Source: Betaproteobacteria bacterium (GTDB lineage Bacteria; Pseudomonadota; Gammaproteobacteria; Burkholderiales; SG8-39). From it: DNA of 5,037 bases. Location of the stretch: contig JAOUFA010000289.1 of assembly GCA_029858545.1 (NCBI GenBank), positions 1 through 5,037 of the forward strand, in the 5' to 3' direction. Under the pieces are notes generated by a model. The model made no database searches and was not told where the DNA came from. It worked only from the letters and a program-made list of their open reading frames with translations. Both the position numbers and the translations under genes were made by a program. Each line of letters starts with the position of its first letter. Position 1 is the first letter of the stretch. This document shows, one piece after another, positions 1 through 5,037 of this stretch.

Positions 1-271
1 TCGCCGAAGTGACCAACTGGTATTTCACTTCCAGCTTTTGCAGCTTCAGCTCCGTCCTGACCGCATCGGCGATCTTCAGGCACAGGTCGAGCGCGTAGCC
101 GACCGGCTGCTGCTTGTCGTCATAGTACGAAAAGGGCAGACTCGCATCGCGGTGTCCGATGGTAATCGAGCCGCTGTCCTTGATCTTCTTGAGGGTACCT
201 TCCTCGCGCGGTGCGCAGCCGGCGAGCGCAATACCGGCAACGACGGCGCACACGAAACGAACTGCGGTCAT
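1..271 (-). CDS. gltI: GltI-like glutamate/aspartate ABC transporter receptor, lipoprotein form (N-terminal part)
   Basis: The visible 90 codons encode the start of a family 3 periplasmic amino-acid receptor, which captures substrate for an ABC importer (permease and ATPase not in view). After the signal sequence comes TLKKIKDSGSITIGHRDASL (residues 26-45), then PFSYYDD and QPVGYALDL. This matches the opening of E. coli GltI, whose corresponding stretch reads VGHRESSVPFSYYD. R41 sits where GltI has a ligand-contacting arginine (family knowledge). The N-terminus is short and hydrophobic and ends in a textbook lipobox, L16-A17-G18-C19, so the mature protein is probably lipid-anchored, unlike soluble E. 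coli GltI. The start ATG at 271 is preceded by GAGGAG (283-278) with six bases between. About 200 residues are missing because the gene runs off the left edge. Family assignment is firm; the exact substrate (Glu/Asp versus another acidic or polar amino acid) is inferred. Confidence 0.88.
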   Translation of the reverse strand, partial: MTAVRFVCAVVAGIALAGCAPREEGTLKKIKDSGSITIGHRDASLPFSYYDDKQQPVGYALDLCLKIADAVRTELKLQKLEVKYQLVTSA

Positions 272-296
272 GATGTTCTCCTCGGGATGAGCACGC

Positions 297-326
297 ATTT
301 TGTGAATCGCCGAGGCGCACTGTCAA
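297..326 (-). promoter_or_regulatory. Predicted sigma-70 promoter of the gltI-like gene
   Basis: Read on the minus strand, a perfect -35 hexamer TTGACA (326-321) is followed after 18 bases by CAAAAT (302-297), which matches the -10 consensus at four of six positions. Transcription would start near 290, about 20 bases before the ATG, and the leader would contain the GAGGAG ribosome binding site. This suggests the gltI-like gene can be transcribed independently of the hydrolase upstream. The weak -10 keeps confidence moderate. Confidence 0.5.
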
Positions 327-338
327 GACAGAAGACAG
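320..338. promoter_or_regulatory. CTGTC/GACAG palindrome with an extra half-site over the -35: operator candidate
   Basis: On the plus strand CTGTC (320-324), AA, GACAG (327-331) form a perfect 12-base palindrome. A second GACAG follows at 334-338, two bases further on. On the minus strand this reads as two tandem CTGTCTT units followed by GACAG. The palindrome contains the -35 hexamer of the gltI-like promoter, so a protein bound here could block or modulate transcription. A regulatory role is inferred from position and symmetry only; the loop is too short for a terminator. Confidence 0.35.
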
Positions 339-367
339 GAAACGCGCTGCCCGACGAACGATCTACT

Positions 368-1291
368 TCAGCCGCGGTATACGGGCGCGGGCTGGGTAAA
401 GAACGCATGCAGGATGTGATAGACGGTGAGGTAGTTCTTCTGCTGGAAGCTCGCATGGGAAATGCCCGCCATCACCGAGAACTGCTTGTCCGGATTGGGT
501 AGGCGCTTATAGAACTCGATCAGGTCATCGAATCCGGCAATGCCGTCGTATTCGCCGCGCAGGATTGCGGTCGGCATGCTGACGTGCACCGGGTCGACGA
601 GTGGAAGCTTCGAGCACATATCCACGTAGGTGCCGGTCGGTACCGAGTCGTCGAGCGAAAGAATCGCGTCGGCGAAGGCCTCGACAGTGGCCTCGTCCGC
701 GGTGCCGGGGTGATCGCGATTGAAGATGCTGTGTACGAAGGCGCGATCGATGGGTCGCCGGGTTTTGGCCTGAAACTCGGCAAGTTTCTTGCGTCGTTCG
801 GCGAGCGTCGGGCTGCCTGCGCCGGTCCAGACAAAGGCGTCGAGCGCGAGCCGCGCGACGCGCTCGGGCCGGCGCGCGGCAAATAGCGCTGCCTTGAGAG
901 CGCCCGAGGAAATTCCGTAGACCAGCAACGCGCGCGCGCCCGTCGCGCGGAGAATGTACTCGCTGCCTGCTTCAAGATCGTCGGCGCCGTTCGAGATATC
1001 GCAGTTGATCGGGCGTTTCTTATCCGAGCGGCCGTAACCCTCGTTGTCCATACACCAGGTGTCGAAGCCGCGCGCCGCGAACCAGTCCATCACCGATGAA
1101 TCGGGGCGTCCCGGTACCGCGAGGTCGAAGGTCGGCTCCGAGGCCATCGACGAGCCGTGCACGAAAAGCACAGTCCCGCGACTTTCGCCGCGCAACGTGC
1201 TCGGCTTGTGCCAAAGGAAGAGACGTACGCCGTTCTTGGTGGTCCAGTGCTCACTGCCCGGAAGGGGCGAGAGGGCCGCGCTGCGTGTCAT
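368..1291 (-). CDS. Alpha/beta hydrolase
   Basis: The 307-residue protein has the full set of alpha/beta hydrolase fold landmarks in order. VLFVHGSS (41-48) is the oxyanion-hole strand-loop, WCMDNEGYGRSD (79-90) is the strand 4 region, GISSG (126-130) is the nucleophile elbow with Ser128, GEYDG (246-250) supplies the probable acid Asp249, and GISHASF (276-282) supplies the catalytic His279. A cap or lid probably lies in the charged helical stretch 155-215. There is no signal peptide, so it is probably cytoplasmic. The reaction is likely ester, lactone or similar hydrolysis; the substrate cannot be read from the sequence. The ATG has AAGG five bases upstream. The gene lies 38 bases behind the Bug-type receptor on the same strand, which fits co-transcription and a role in processing the imported compound (inference). 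The enzyme could also be a haloalkane or epoxide type of this fold, but the Ser nucleophile argues against those. Confidence 0.87.
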   Translation of the reverse strand: MTRSAALSPLPGSEHWTTKNGVRLFLWHKPSTLRGESRGTVLFVHGSSMASEPTFDLAVPGRPDSSVMDWFAARGFDTWCMDNEGYGRSDKKRPINCDISNGADDLEAGSEYILRATGARALLVYGISSGALKAALFAARRPERVARLALDAFVWTGAGSPTLAERRKKLAEFQAKTRRPIDRAFVHSIFNRDHPGTADEATVEAFADAILSLDDSVPTGTYVDMCSKLPLVDPVHVSMPTAILRGEYDGIAGFDDLIEFYKRLPNPDKQFSVMAGISHASFQQKNYLTVYHILHAFFTQPAPVYRG

Positions 1292-1329
1292 GGATACCTT
1301 GGTCAGGAATTGGCGAAGCGAAAGGCAGG

Positions 1330-2289
1330 TCAGTCGACTCGTGCACCGGCTTCGGCGATGAGCCGACCCCAGCGCACGCGCTCCGCGCGCATCAGTTTGC
1401 CCAGCTCAACACCGGGTTTGACTTCGATCGCGGTGCCGATTGCCGCGAAGCCGCGGCTGACGTCGTCACGAGCGAGCACCCTGCCGAGATCAGCATAGAG
1501 CTTTGCCACGATGTCGCCGGGAGTCCCCTTTGGGGCCAGGATGCCGAGCCATAGCGTTGCCTCGTAGCCGGTGACGCCGGCCTCCGCAAGGGTCGGTGTG
1601 TCGGGCAGGTCGGCGGCGCGCCGCGCCGAAGTCACCGCAAGCGCACGCAGTCTGCCTTGCCTGATATGCACGAGAACGTTGTTTACCCCCGGACAACTCA
1701 CCGGTACGCGGCCGGCAAGCAGGTCGGTGGTCGCCTGCCCGCTACCCTTGTAGGGCACATGGTTGAGCTGGATGCCAGCCATCGAGGCAAACAGCGCACA
1801 GAAAAGATGCTGCGAACTGCCGTTACCGGAGGAGGCGTAGTCGAGTTGCCCGGGCTTGGCTTTCGCAAGCGCGATCAACTCTCCGACATTCTTCGCCGGT
1901 ACGTCCGACGCCACCACCAGAACATTTGGCGCGCTGCCGACTTCGATCACCGGCTCGAAATCGGTGATCGGGTCGTAACTAAGTTTCTTGTATAGACTGC
2001 CGCTGATGATGTGCGTGTTGGAGGTGAACAACAGGGTGTGTCCGTCGGGCGCCGAGCGCGCCACCAGCTCGGCGCCGATGGTGCTGCCCGCACCGGGCTT
2101 GTTTTCGACGATCACGCCCTGCCCCCACATTTCGGAGAGCTTGGCCGCAATGATGCGCGCCGGGACATCGACCGCGCCACCGGAGGAAAAAGGCGCTATA
2201 AGGCGCACGGGCTTGGCCGGATAACCTTGCGCTGCCGCGCTGCTTGAAGCAAGCGAGATCGCCAGCATGACGAGTACCGATACTTTCAT
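1330..2289 (-). CDS. Bug/TctC-family tripartite tricarboxylate transporter substrate-binding protein
   Basis: The gene encodes a periplasmic receptor of the Bug (TctC) family, which binds small carboxylates and related compounds and in complete systems delivers them to TctA/TctB membrane proteins. The family signature is clear: YPAKPVRLIAPFSSGGAVD (23-41), ENKPGAGSTIG (62-72), APDGHTLLF (80-88), DYASSGNGSSQHLF (150-163), VPYKGSG (178-184) and the closing LPDTPTLAEAG block. The first 20 residues are a Sec signal (M-K-V, a hydrophobic core, then A18-A19-A20) with likely cleavage before Q21. I chose the ATG at 2289, giving 319 residues, the usual family length and a standard signal peptide. The frame also opens at a TTG at 2307, but that adds six polar residues and has no ribosome binding site, whereas GGAA lies about nine bases before the ATG. 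No tctA or tctB is visible, so this may be an orphan receptor. The ligand cannot be predicted. Confidence 0.9.
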   Translation of the reverse strand: MKVSVLVMLAISLASSSAAAQGYPAKPVRLIAPFSSGGAVDVPARIIAAKLSEMWGQGVIVENKPGAGSTIGAELVARSAPDGHTLLFTSNTHIISGSLYKKLSYDPITDFEPVIEVGSAPNVLVVASDVPAKNVGELIALAKAKPGQLDYASSGNGSSQHLFCALFASMAGIQLNHVPYKGSGQATTDLLAGRVPVSCPGVNNVLVHIRQGRLRALAVTSARRAADLPDTPTLAEAGVTGYEATLWLGILAPKGTPGDIVAKLYADLGRVLARDDVSRGFAAIGTAIEVKPGVELGKLMRAERVRWGRLIAEAGARVD

Positions 2290-2319
2290 TTTGCATTTTC
2301 CAGTCAAGGTGGGATCGGG

Positions 2320-2366
2320 CGCCGCGAATCAACGCGGTTTCTATATTAAAGTATTGTAGCGCGGCG
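2320..2366. promoter_or_regulatory. Divergent promoter region between the Bug-type gene and the phosphatase gene
   Basis: The 95 bases between the two divergent starts contain a sharp AT-rich island (2338-2358) in GC-rich surroundings. On the plus strand it holds TATATT (2342-2347) and TATTGT (2352-2357). On the minus strand it holds TACAAT (2358-2353), five of six matches to a -10. No convincing -35 sits at the right distance for any of these, so start points are uncertain and an activator may be needed. The island is flanked by a perfect 7-base inverted repeat, CGCCGCG (2320-2326) and CGCGGCG (2360-2366), and a second pair, AACGC (2331-2335) and GCGTT (2364-2368). These could be operator halves, but short GC-rich repeats also arise by chance here. 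Confidence 0.4.
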
Positions 2367-2373
2367 TTAGAAG

Positions 2374-2378
2374 AGGAG
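2374..2378 (+). promoter_or_regulatory. Ribosome binding site of the phosphatase gene
   Basis: AGGAG within AAGAGGAGA lies six bases before the ATG at 2385. It fixes that start and excludes the out-of-frame ATG at 2381, which is too close to the site. Confidence 0.75.
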
Positions 2379-2384
2379 ATATGC

Positions 2385-3905
2385 ATGTCGGTCGTTCCGC
2401 AAAGCGAATCGCTGTGGTCGAACTTGCGGCTACGCGCCGGGTTCATGCTGGCCCTGTCGCTCGGTTTCGGCGCCGTCTGGGCTGGCGGTGCCCCGCGCGG
2501 ACTCGATAAGATCGAGCACATCGTGGTGATCTACGCCGAAAACCGTAGCTTCGATCATCTCTACGGACTTTTCCCGGGCGCCGAGGGGATTGCGCAGGCG
2601 ACCGCGGATCAGAAGACGCAAGTTGACCATGACGGCAGGCCGCTCGCGCACCTGCCCCCCGTCTACAACCACGGCAAGCCGAGCAAGAGTTTTCCGATCG
2701 ACTTGCCCAACGGGCCCTTTCGTATCGATGCGCCGCCGGTCAACCGGGAAATGGACGAGTACCTGCCAAACCCGGTCCACCGCTTCTACCAGAATCAGGA
2801 ACAGATCAACGGCGGGCGCAACAACCGGTTCGTTGCCATGAGCAATGTGGGTGCCTGGACCATGGGCTACTGGGACGGTTCAAAGATGAAGCTCTGGCAG
2901 TGGGCGCGCGAATTCGTGCTTGCCGACCATTTCTTCATGGCGGCCTACGGGGGATCATTCCTCAATCATCAGTGGCTTATTTGCGCGTGCACCCCGGTCG
3001 ACCGGGGAGCGCCCGCGTCGGCGCGCGCGCAACTCGACGCGCAGGGCTTTTTGTCAAAGAAGAATGGTTCGCCGGCCTCGGTGATGGTCGGGCCGGTGCA
3101 ATTGTTCGACGGACGAGTGACGCCCGACGGCTATGTCGTCAACACTTCACAGCCCCCCTACCAGCCGAGCGGAATCCCGCCGGCTCCGGGCGATAGCCTG
3201 GATCTCGCCGATCGGTCCAAGCATCCGGTACCGCCGCAAACCGCCAAGACGATCGGCGACACGCTCTCTGCCAAGGGAATTTCCTGGGCGTGGTATGCGG
3301 GTGGCTGGAACGAGGCGCTGGCGGACGGTCGTCGCGAGGCGACACTTACCCGTGCGGTGATCTACGGCCGTGGCGAAGCGAGTCCCATGTTTCAGGCGCA
3401 CCACCAACCGTTCAACTATTTCGCGCGTTTCGCGCCGGGCCGCGCCGAGCGCACGCGTCACCTCAAGGACTACACGGATCTTGTTGCCGACATCGCGCAA
3501 GGCCGCCTCCCGCAGGTCGCCTTCTACAAACCCGCCGGACGCCACAGCCAGCATCCCGGATCGACCGATGTCGCGAGCGGCGACGACCATCTGGCAGAGC
3601 TTTTGCGCCGTCTCCGGGAGAGCCCCCAGTGGAATGCCATGGCGATCGTGATTGCCCACGACGAGAATGGCGGCTTCTGGGATCATCTGCCGCCGCCGAC
3701 CGGCCCGGGATGGAGCGATCGCTGGGGGCCCGGATCGCGCGTACCGGCGATCATCGTATCGCCTTTCGCCAAGCGCGGAACTGTTGACAAGACGCCGTAC
3801 GATACGACCTCGATCATCAAGTTCATCACGCGGCGATTCGACCTGGAGCCGCTGCCCGGAGTGCGCGAGAAAGCGGGTGATCTGACCGCCGCCTTCGCCT
3901 TTTGA
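2385..3905 (+). CDS. acpA: Secreted AcpA-type acid phosphatase / phospholipase C family phosphoesterase
   Basis: The 506-residue protein belongs to the AcpA/bacterial phospholipase C phosphoesterase family (alkaline phosphatase superfamily fold), which hydrolyses phosphomonoesters or phospholipid head groups outside the cytoplasm. A Sec-type signal is visible: basic R15/R17, a hydrophobic stretch at about 18-33 and small residues ending AVWAGGA. There is no twin-arginine motif. Active-site signatures follow in order: ENRSFDHLYGLFPG (52-65), with E52/N53 as metal ligands in the Francisella AcpA model; YGGSFLNHQWLICA (188-201), with S191 aligned to the AcpA nucleophile serine; GRHSQHPGSTDVASGDDH (385-402); and AHDENGGFWDH (424-434), with D426/E427 as metal ligands. 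No key residue seems missing. AcpA-like enzymes are usually phosphatases and true phospholipases C are typically longer, so acid phosphatase is the preferred call. No Pho-box-like TGTCA repeat was seen upstream. Precise substrate is unknown. Confidence 0.88.
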   Translation: MSVVPQSESLWSNLRLRAGFMLALSLGFGAVWAGGAPRGLDKIEHIVVIYAENRSFDHLYGLFPGAEGIAQATADQKTQVDHDGRPLAHLPPVYNHGKPSKSFPIDLPNGPFRIDAPPVNREMDEYLPNPVHRFYQNQEQINGGRNNRFVAMSNVGAWTMGYWDGSKMKLWQWAREFVLADHFFMAAYGGSFLNHQWLICACTPVDRGAPASARAQLDAQGFLSKKNGSPASVMVGPVQLFDGRVTPDGYVVNTSQPPYQPSGIPPAPGDSLDLADRSKHPVPPQTAKTIGDTLSAKGISWAWYAGGWNEALADGRREATLTRAVIYGRGEASPMFQAHHQPFNYFARFAPGRAERTRHLKDYTDLVADIAQGRLPQVAFYKPAGRHSQHPGSTDVASGDDHLAELLRRLRESPQWNAMAIVIAHDENGGFWDHLPPPTGPGWSDRWGPGSRVPAIIVSPFAKRGTVDKTPYDTTSIIKFITRRFDLEPLPGVREKAGDLTAAFAF

Positions 3906-3947
3906 ATCGAGCCAATCGGGAAGACGCGGCCGTTCCGGATTTGCCGC

Positions 3948-3984
3948 GGTGCGGGCGCGAACCGGAGCGCCCTGACGGCGCACC
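3948..3984 (+). terminator. Candidate terminator hairpin after the phosphatase gene
   Basis: Beginning 43 bases past the phosphatase stop, GGTGCG (3948-3953) pairs with CGCACC (3979-3984). Directly inside, GGCGC (3954-3958) pairs with GCGCC (3967-3971) around an eight-base loop, leaving a seven-base bulge on the right side. The stem is strong and GC-rich, but no run of T follows; the next T-rich bases are about 22 bases away. It may therefore act as an imperfect or Rho-assisted terminator or as an mRNA-protecting 3' hairpin rather than a classical intrinsic terminator. Confidence 0.4.
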
Positions 3985-4007
3985 CCCGTTGCGCCCCAGG
4001 CATCGAT

Positions 4008-4035
4008 TTGTCAATTCTTGTCATGGGGCAATACT
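4008..4035 (+). promoter_or_regulatory. Possible lon promoter with tandem TTGTCA hexamers
   Basis: TTGTCA (4008-4013) matches the -35 consensus at five of six positions and is followed after 16 bases by AATACT (4030-4035), four of six to a -10. A second TTGTCA lies at 4018-4023, exactly 10 bases after the first. Transcription would begin near 4042 and give a leader of about 210 bases before lon. I looked for a sigma-32 heat-shock promoter, expected for some lon genes; only a -10-like CGACATTA (4058-4065) was found, with no CTTGAA partner at suitable distance. Assignment is tentative. Confidence 0.35.
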
Positions 4036-4097
4036 TCGCATTCGGTGTCGATATGAGCGACATTACCTTTGCTCATTCTCACATCCACGGCGCAGAA

Positions 4098-4239
4098 TCA
4101 CCCGTAACCTAGGCGGAAACTCCTGGGGGTGAACCGGTGAGAGTGCATGATCGCCTTGTTGGGAAACAGGTCCGAGCCTTGAATCCGGTCGCGCAGCCGC
4201 GATCTCTGGGAAGAAAGTTTGTGCGCCTGGTGCGCGCAA
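4098..4239 (+). other. Predicted structured 5' leader of lon (series of hairpins)
   Basis: Four to five hairpins follow one another without coding sequence I can support. Hairpin 1 pairs TCACCC (4098-4103) with GGGTGA (4127-4132), with an inner CTAGG/CCTGG stem (4109-4113, 4122-4126). A weaker stem pairs GGTGA (4136-4140) with TCGCC (4151-4155). Hairpin 2 pairs CTTGTT (4155-4160) with AACAGG (4165-4170) around a GNRA-type loop GGGA. Hairpin 3 pairs GGTCGCG (4187-4193) with CGCGATC (4198-4204) around CAGC. Hairpin 4 pairs TTGTGCGC (4219-4226) with GCGCGCAA (4232-4239), eight pairs including one G-U, and ends two bases before the ribosome binding site. Pairings were found by eye. The weak stem and hairpin 2 share base 4155, so they compete slightly. 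A cis-regulatory role in lon expression is inference; no known RNA family was assigned. Confidence 0.4.
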
Positions 4240-4241
4240 TT

Positions 4242-4245
4242 GGAG
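4242..4245 (+). promoter_or_regulatory. Ribosome binding site of lon
   Basis: GGAG lies seven bases before the ATG at 4253 and directly follows hairpin 4 of the leader. It supports that start, which gives the protein its unusually long N-terminal extension. No strong complementary anti-Shine-Dalgarno stretch was found close by, although ACTCCT at 4119-4124 could pair with it at a distance. Confidence 0.65.
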
Positions 4246-4252
4246 AAGCGTG

Positions 4253-5037
4253 ATGAGTATCTTCAACCGTTTGCAGAATGTACTGTCCCGGGATGACGGC
4301 GAGAAACGCGCGTCGCCTGGCGACCAGCCTTCGGATGGCGCGACCAAACCTTTGCCCGAGGGTGCGATTGCGATCATTCCGATGCGCAACACCGTCCTCT
4401 TCCCCGGGGTGATCGCTCCCGTGACTATCGGCCGCGAAGGTTCGATTGCCGCCGCGCAAGACGCGGTCAAGCGCGAACATATGGTCGGATTCCTGCTGCA
4501 ACGCGAATCGACGCAGGACAAGCCCGGGCCGACCGACCTGCATTGGGTGGGAACCGCCGGGCGGGTGGTGCGCTATGTGACTGGCACCGAAGGCGCACAC
4601 CACATGGTGGCGCAGGGAGAGAAACGCTTCCGCGTGCTCGAATTCATCGACGGTTATCCTTTTCTTGCGGCGCGCGTGCTGTTCTTCGACGAACGGGTGG
4701 TCGGCGATGCGCCGCGTCGTCCCGAGATCGAGGCGCGCTTCATGCGCCTGAAGGAGCAGGCCGTCGAGGCGATGGAACTGCTGCCCAACGCGCCCGCCGA
4801 ACTGACCGCGGTGATCCAGGGCATGGAAACCCCGCCGCTGCTGGCTGACATGGTCGCAAACATCCTCGACATCAAACCGGAGGAAAAGCAGACCGTACTC
4901 GAGACCTTCAGCCTTCAGCAGCGCCTGGACAAGGTGCTGCTCTATCTTGCTCAGCGCATCGAAGTTCTGCGGCTCTCGCGCGAAATCAGCGAGAAGACGA
5001 AGAAGGAGTTCGACGAGCGCCAGCGCGAACACGTGCT
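4253..5037 (+). CDS. lon: ATP-dependent Lon protease (endopeptidase La), N-terminal part
   Basis: The visible 261 codons encode the N-terminal substrate-recognition domain of Lon, the AAA+ serine protease that degrades misfolded and selected regulatory proteins in the cytoplasm. The domain opens with IIPMRNTVLFPGVIAPVTIGRE (from about residue 41), the standard Lon start motif. It continues through GRVVRYV, EKRFRVLEFI and the helical bundle NAPAELTAVIQGM, then LADMVANILDI. It ends in the long helix QQRLDKVLLYLAQRIEVLRL / SREISEKTKKEFDERQREHV that leads into the AAA+ module. The ATPase and the Ser-Lys proteolytic domain lie beyond the right edge. The first roughly 37 residues are an extra segment compared with E. 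coli Lon: MSIFNRLQNVLS could form an amphipathic helix and is followed by a charged, Pro/Gly-rich linker. No internal start would keep the domain whole. The frame has no stop in the window. Confidence 0.92.
   Translation, partial: MSIFNRLQNVLSRDDGEKRASPGDQPSDGATKPLPEGAIAIIPMRNTVLFPGVIAPVTIGREGSIAAAQDAVKREHMVGFLLQRESTQDKPGPTDLHWVGTAGRVVRYVTGTEGAHHMVAQGEKRFRVLEFIDGYPFLAARVLFFDERVVGDAPRRPEIEARFMRLKEQAVEAMELLPNAPAELTAVIQGMETPPLLADMVANILDIKPEEKQTVLETFSLQQRLDKVLLYLAQRIEVLRLSREISEKTKKEFDERQREHV

Noticed and set aside
38..502. A 154-codon plus-strand open frame across the gltI-like gene start and the hydrolase end.
   Set aside because: It spans two well-supported minus-strand genes and their intergenic promoter, and has no recognisable domain.
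2290..2307. TTG at 2307 as the start of the Bug-type receptor.
   Set aside because: There is no ribosome binding site ahead of it, and it would place six polar residues before a normal signal peptide that begins at the ATG at 2289.
1979..2521. A 180-codon minus-strand open frame crossing the divergent promoter region.
   Set aside because: It overlaps the Bug-type gene in another frame and the opposite strand of the phosphatase start, covering a promoter region; the product has no family resemblance.
3147..3983. A 278-codon minus-strand open frame opposite the phosphatase gene.
   Set aside because: It is antisense to conserved active-site motifs of the AcpA-type enzyme, and its translation is arginine-rich and featureless.
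4136..4239. Resemblance of the lon leader to a cobalamin riboswitch: GGTG, then TTGTTGGGAA, then AATCCGG, GCAGCC and GCGA in a similar order.
   Set aside because: The highly conserved core segment with CCGC(A/C)ACTGT is absent, the B12 box (AGYCAGGAGACCTGCC type) is not recognisable, and lon is not a known B12-regulated gene. An Infernal search with the Rfam cobalamin model would settle it; a significant hit would reverse this rejection.
4219..4239. Hairpin 4 before lon as an intrinsic terminator.
   Set aside because: It is followed by TTGGAG and the lon start, not by a T tract, and sits immediately before a strongly supported gene start.
4109..5032. A 307-codon open frame on the minus strand through the lon region.
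   Set aside because: The plus-strand frame encodes an unmistakable Lon N-domain with a ribosome binding site. The antisense protein shows no recognisable family features and is a by-product of GC-rich codon usage.
1..5037. CRISPR arrays, tRNA or rRNA genes, insertion sequences, phage or plasmid functions.
   Set aside because: No regularly spaced long repeats, cloverleaf sequences, transposase or integrase motifs, or terminal inverted repeats were seen on either strand.

Overview
This is a GC-rich window with the look of a betaproteobacterial chromosome, most likely order Burkholderiales. That placement is an inference. It rests on a stand-alone Bug/TctC-type solute receptor (a family greatly expanded in Bordetella, Achromobacter, Cupriavidus and Variovorax), a GltI-like receptor, an AcpA-type acid phosphatase and the base composition. 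No 16S or other strict marker is present.

Layout. Three genes run leftward. In transcription order they are a Bug/TctC receptor (2289 to 1330), an alpha/beta hydrolase 38 bases behind it (1291 to 368), and, after a 96-base gap with its own promoter candidate, the first 90 codons of a lipidated GltI-like amino-acid receptor that leaves the window at base 1. Two genes run rightward. The first is a secreted AcpA-type acid phosphatase/phospholipase C family enzyme (2385-3905), divergent from the Bug gene across a short AT-rich promoter region. The second is the N-terminal part of an ATP-dependent Lon protease (4253 to the window end).

How the genes relate. The Bug receptor and hydrolase probably form one transcript, and the hydrolase may act on the compound the receptor captures. 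No TctA/TctB membrane genes are visible. The GltI-like gene looks separately promoted and would supply the receptor of a glutamate/aspartate-type ABC importer whose other genes lie off the left edge. The phosphatase is an exported enzyme with no visible functional link to its neighbours. Lon is a housekeeping/stress gene.

The least ordinary stretch is the 347-base gap before lon. It holds a hairpin after the phosphatase gene, two phased TTGTCA hexamers, and then a run of consecutive hairpins ending two bases before the lon ribosome binding site. This looks like a structured leader RNA. I cannot assign it to a known family, and I see no clear evidence of a wholly new multi-gene system. The long open frames antisense to the five genes are judged to be GC-rich shadows.
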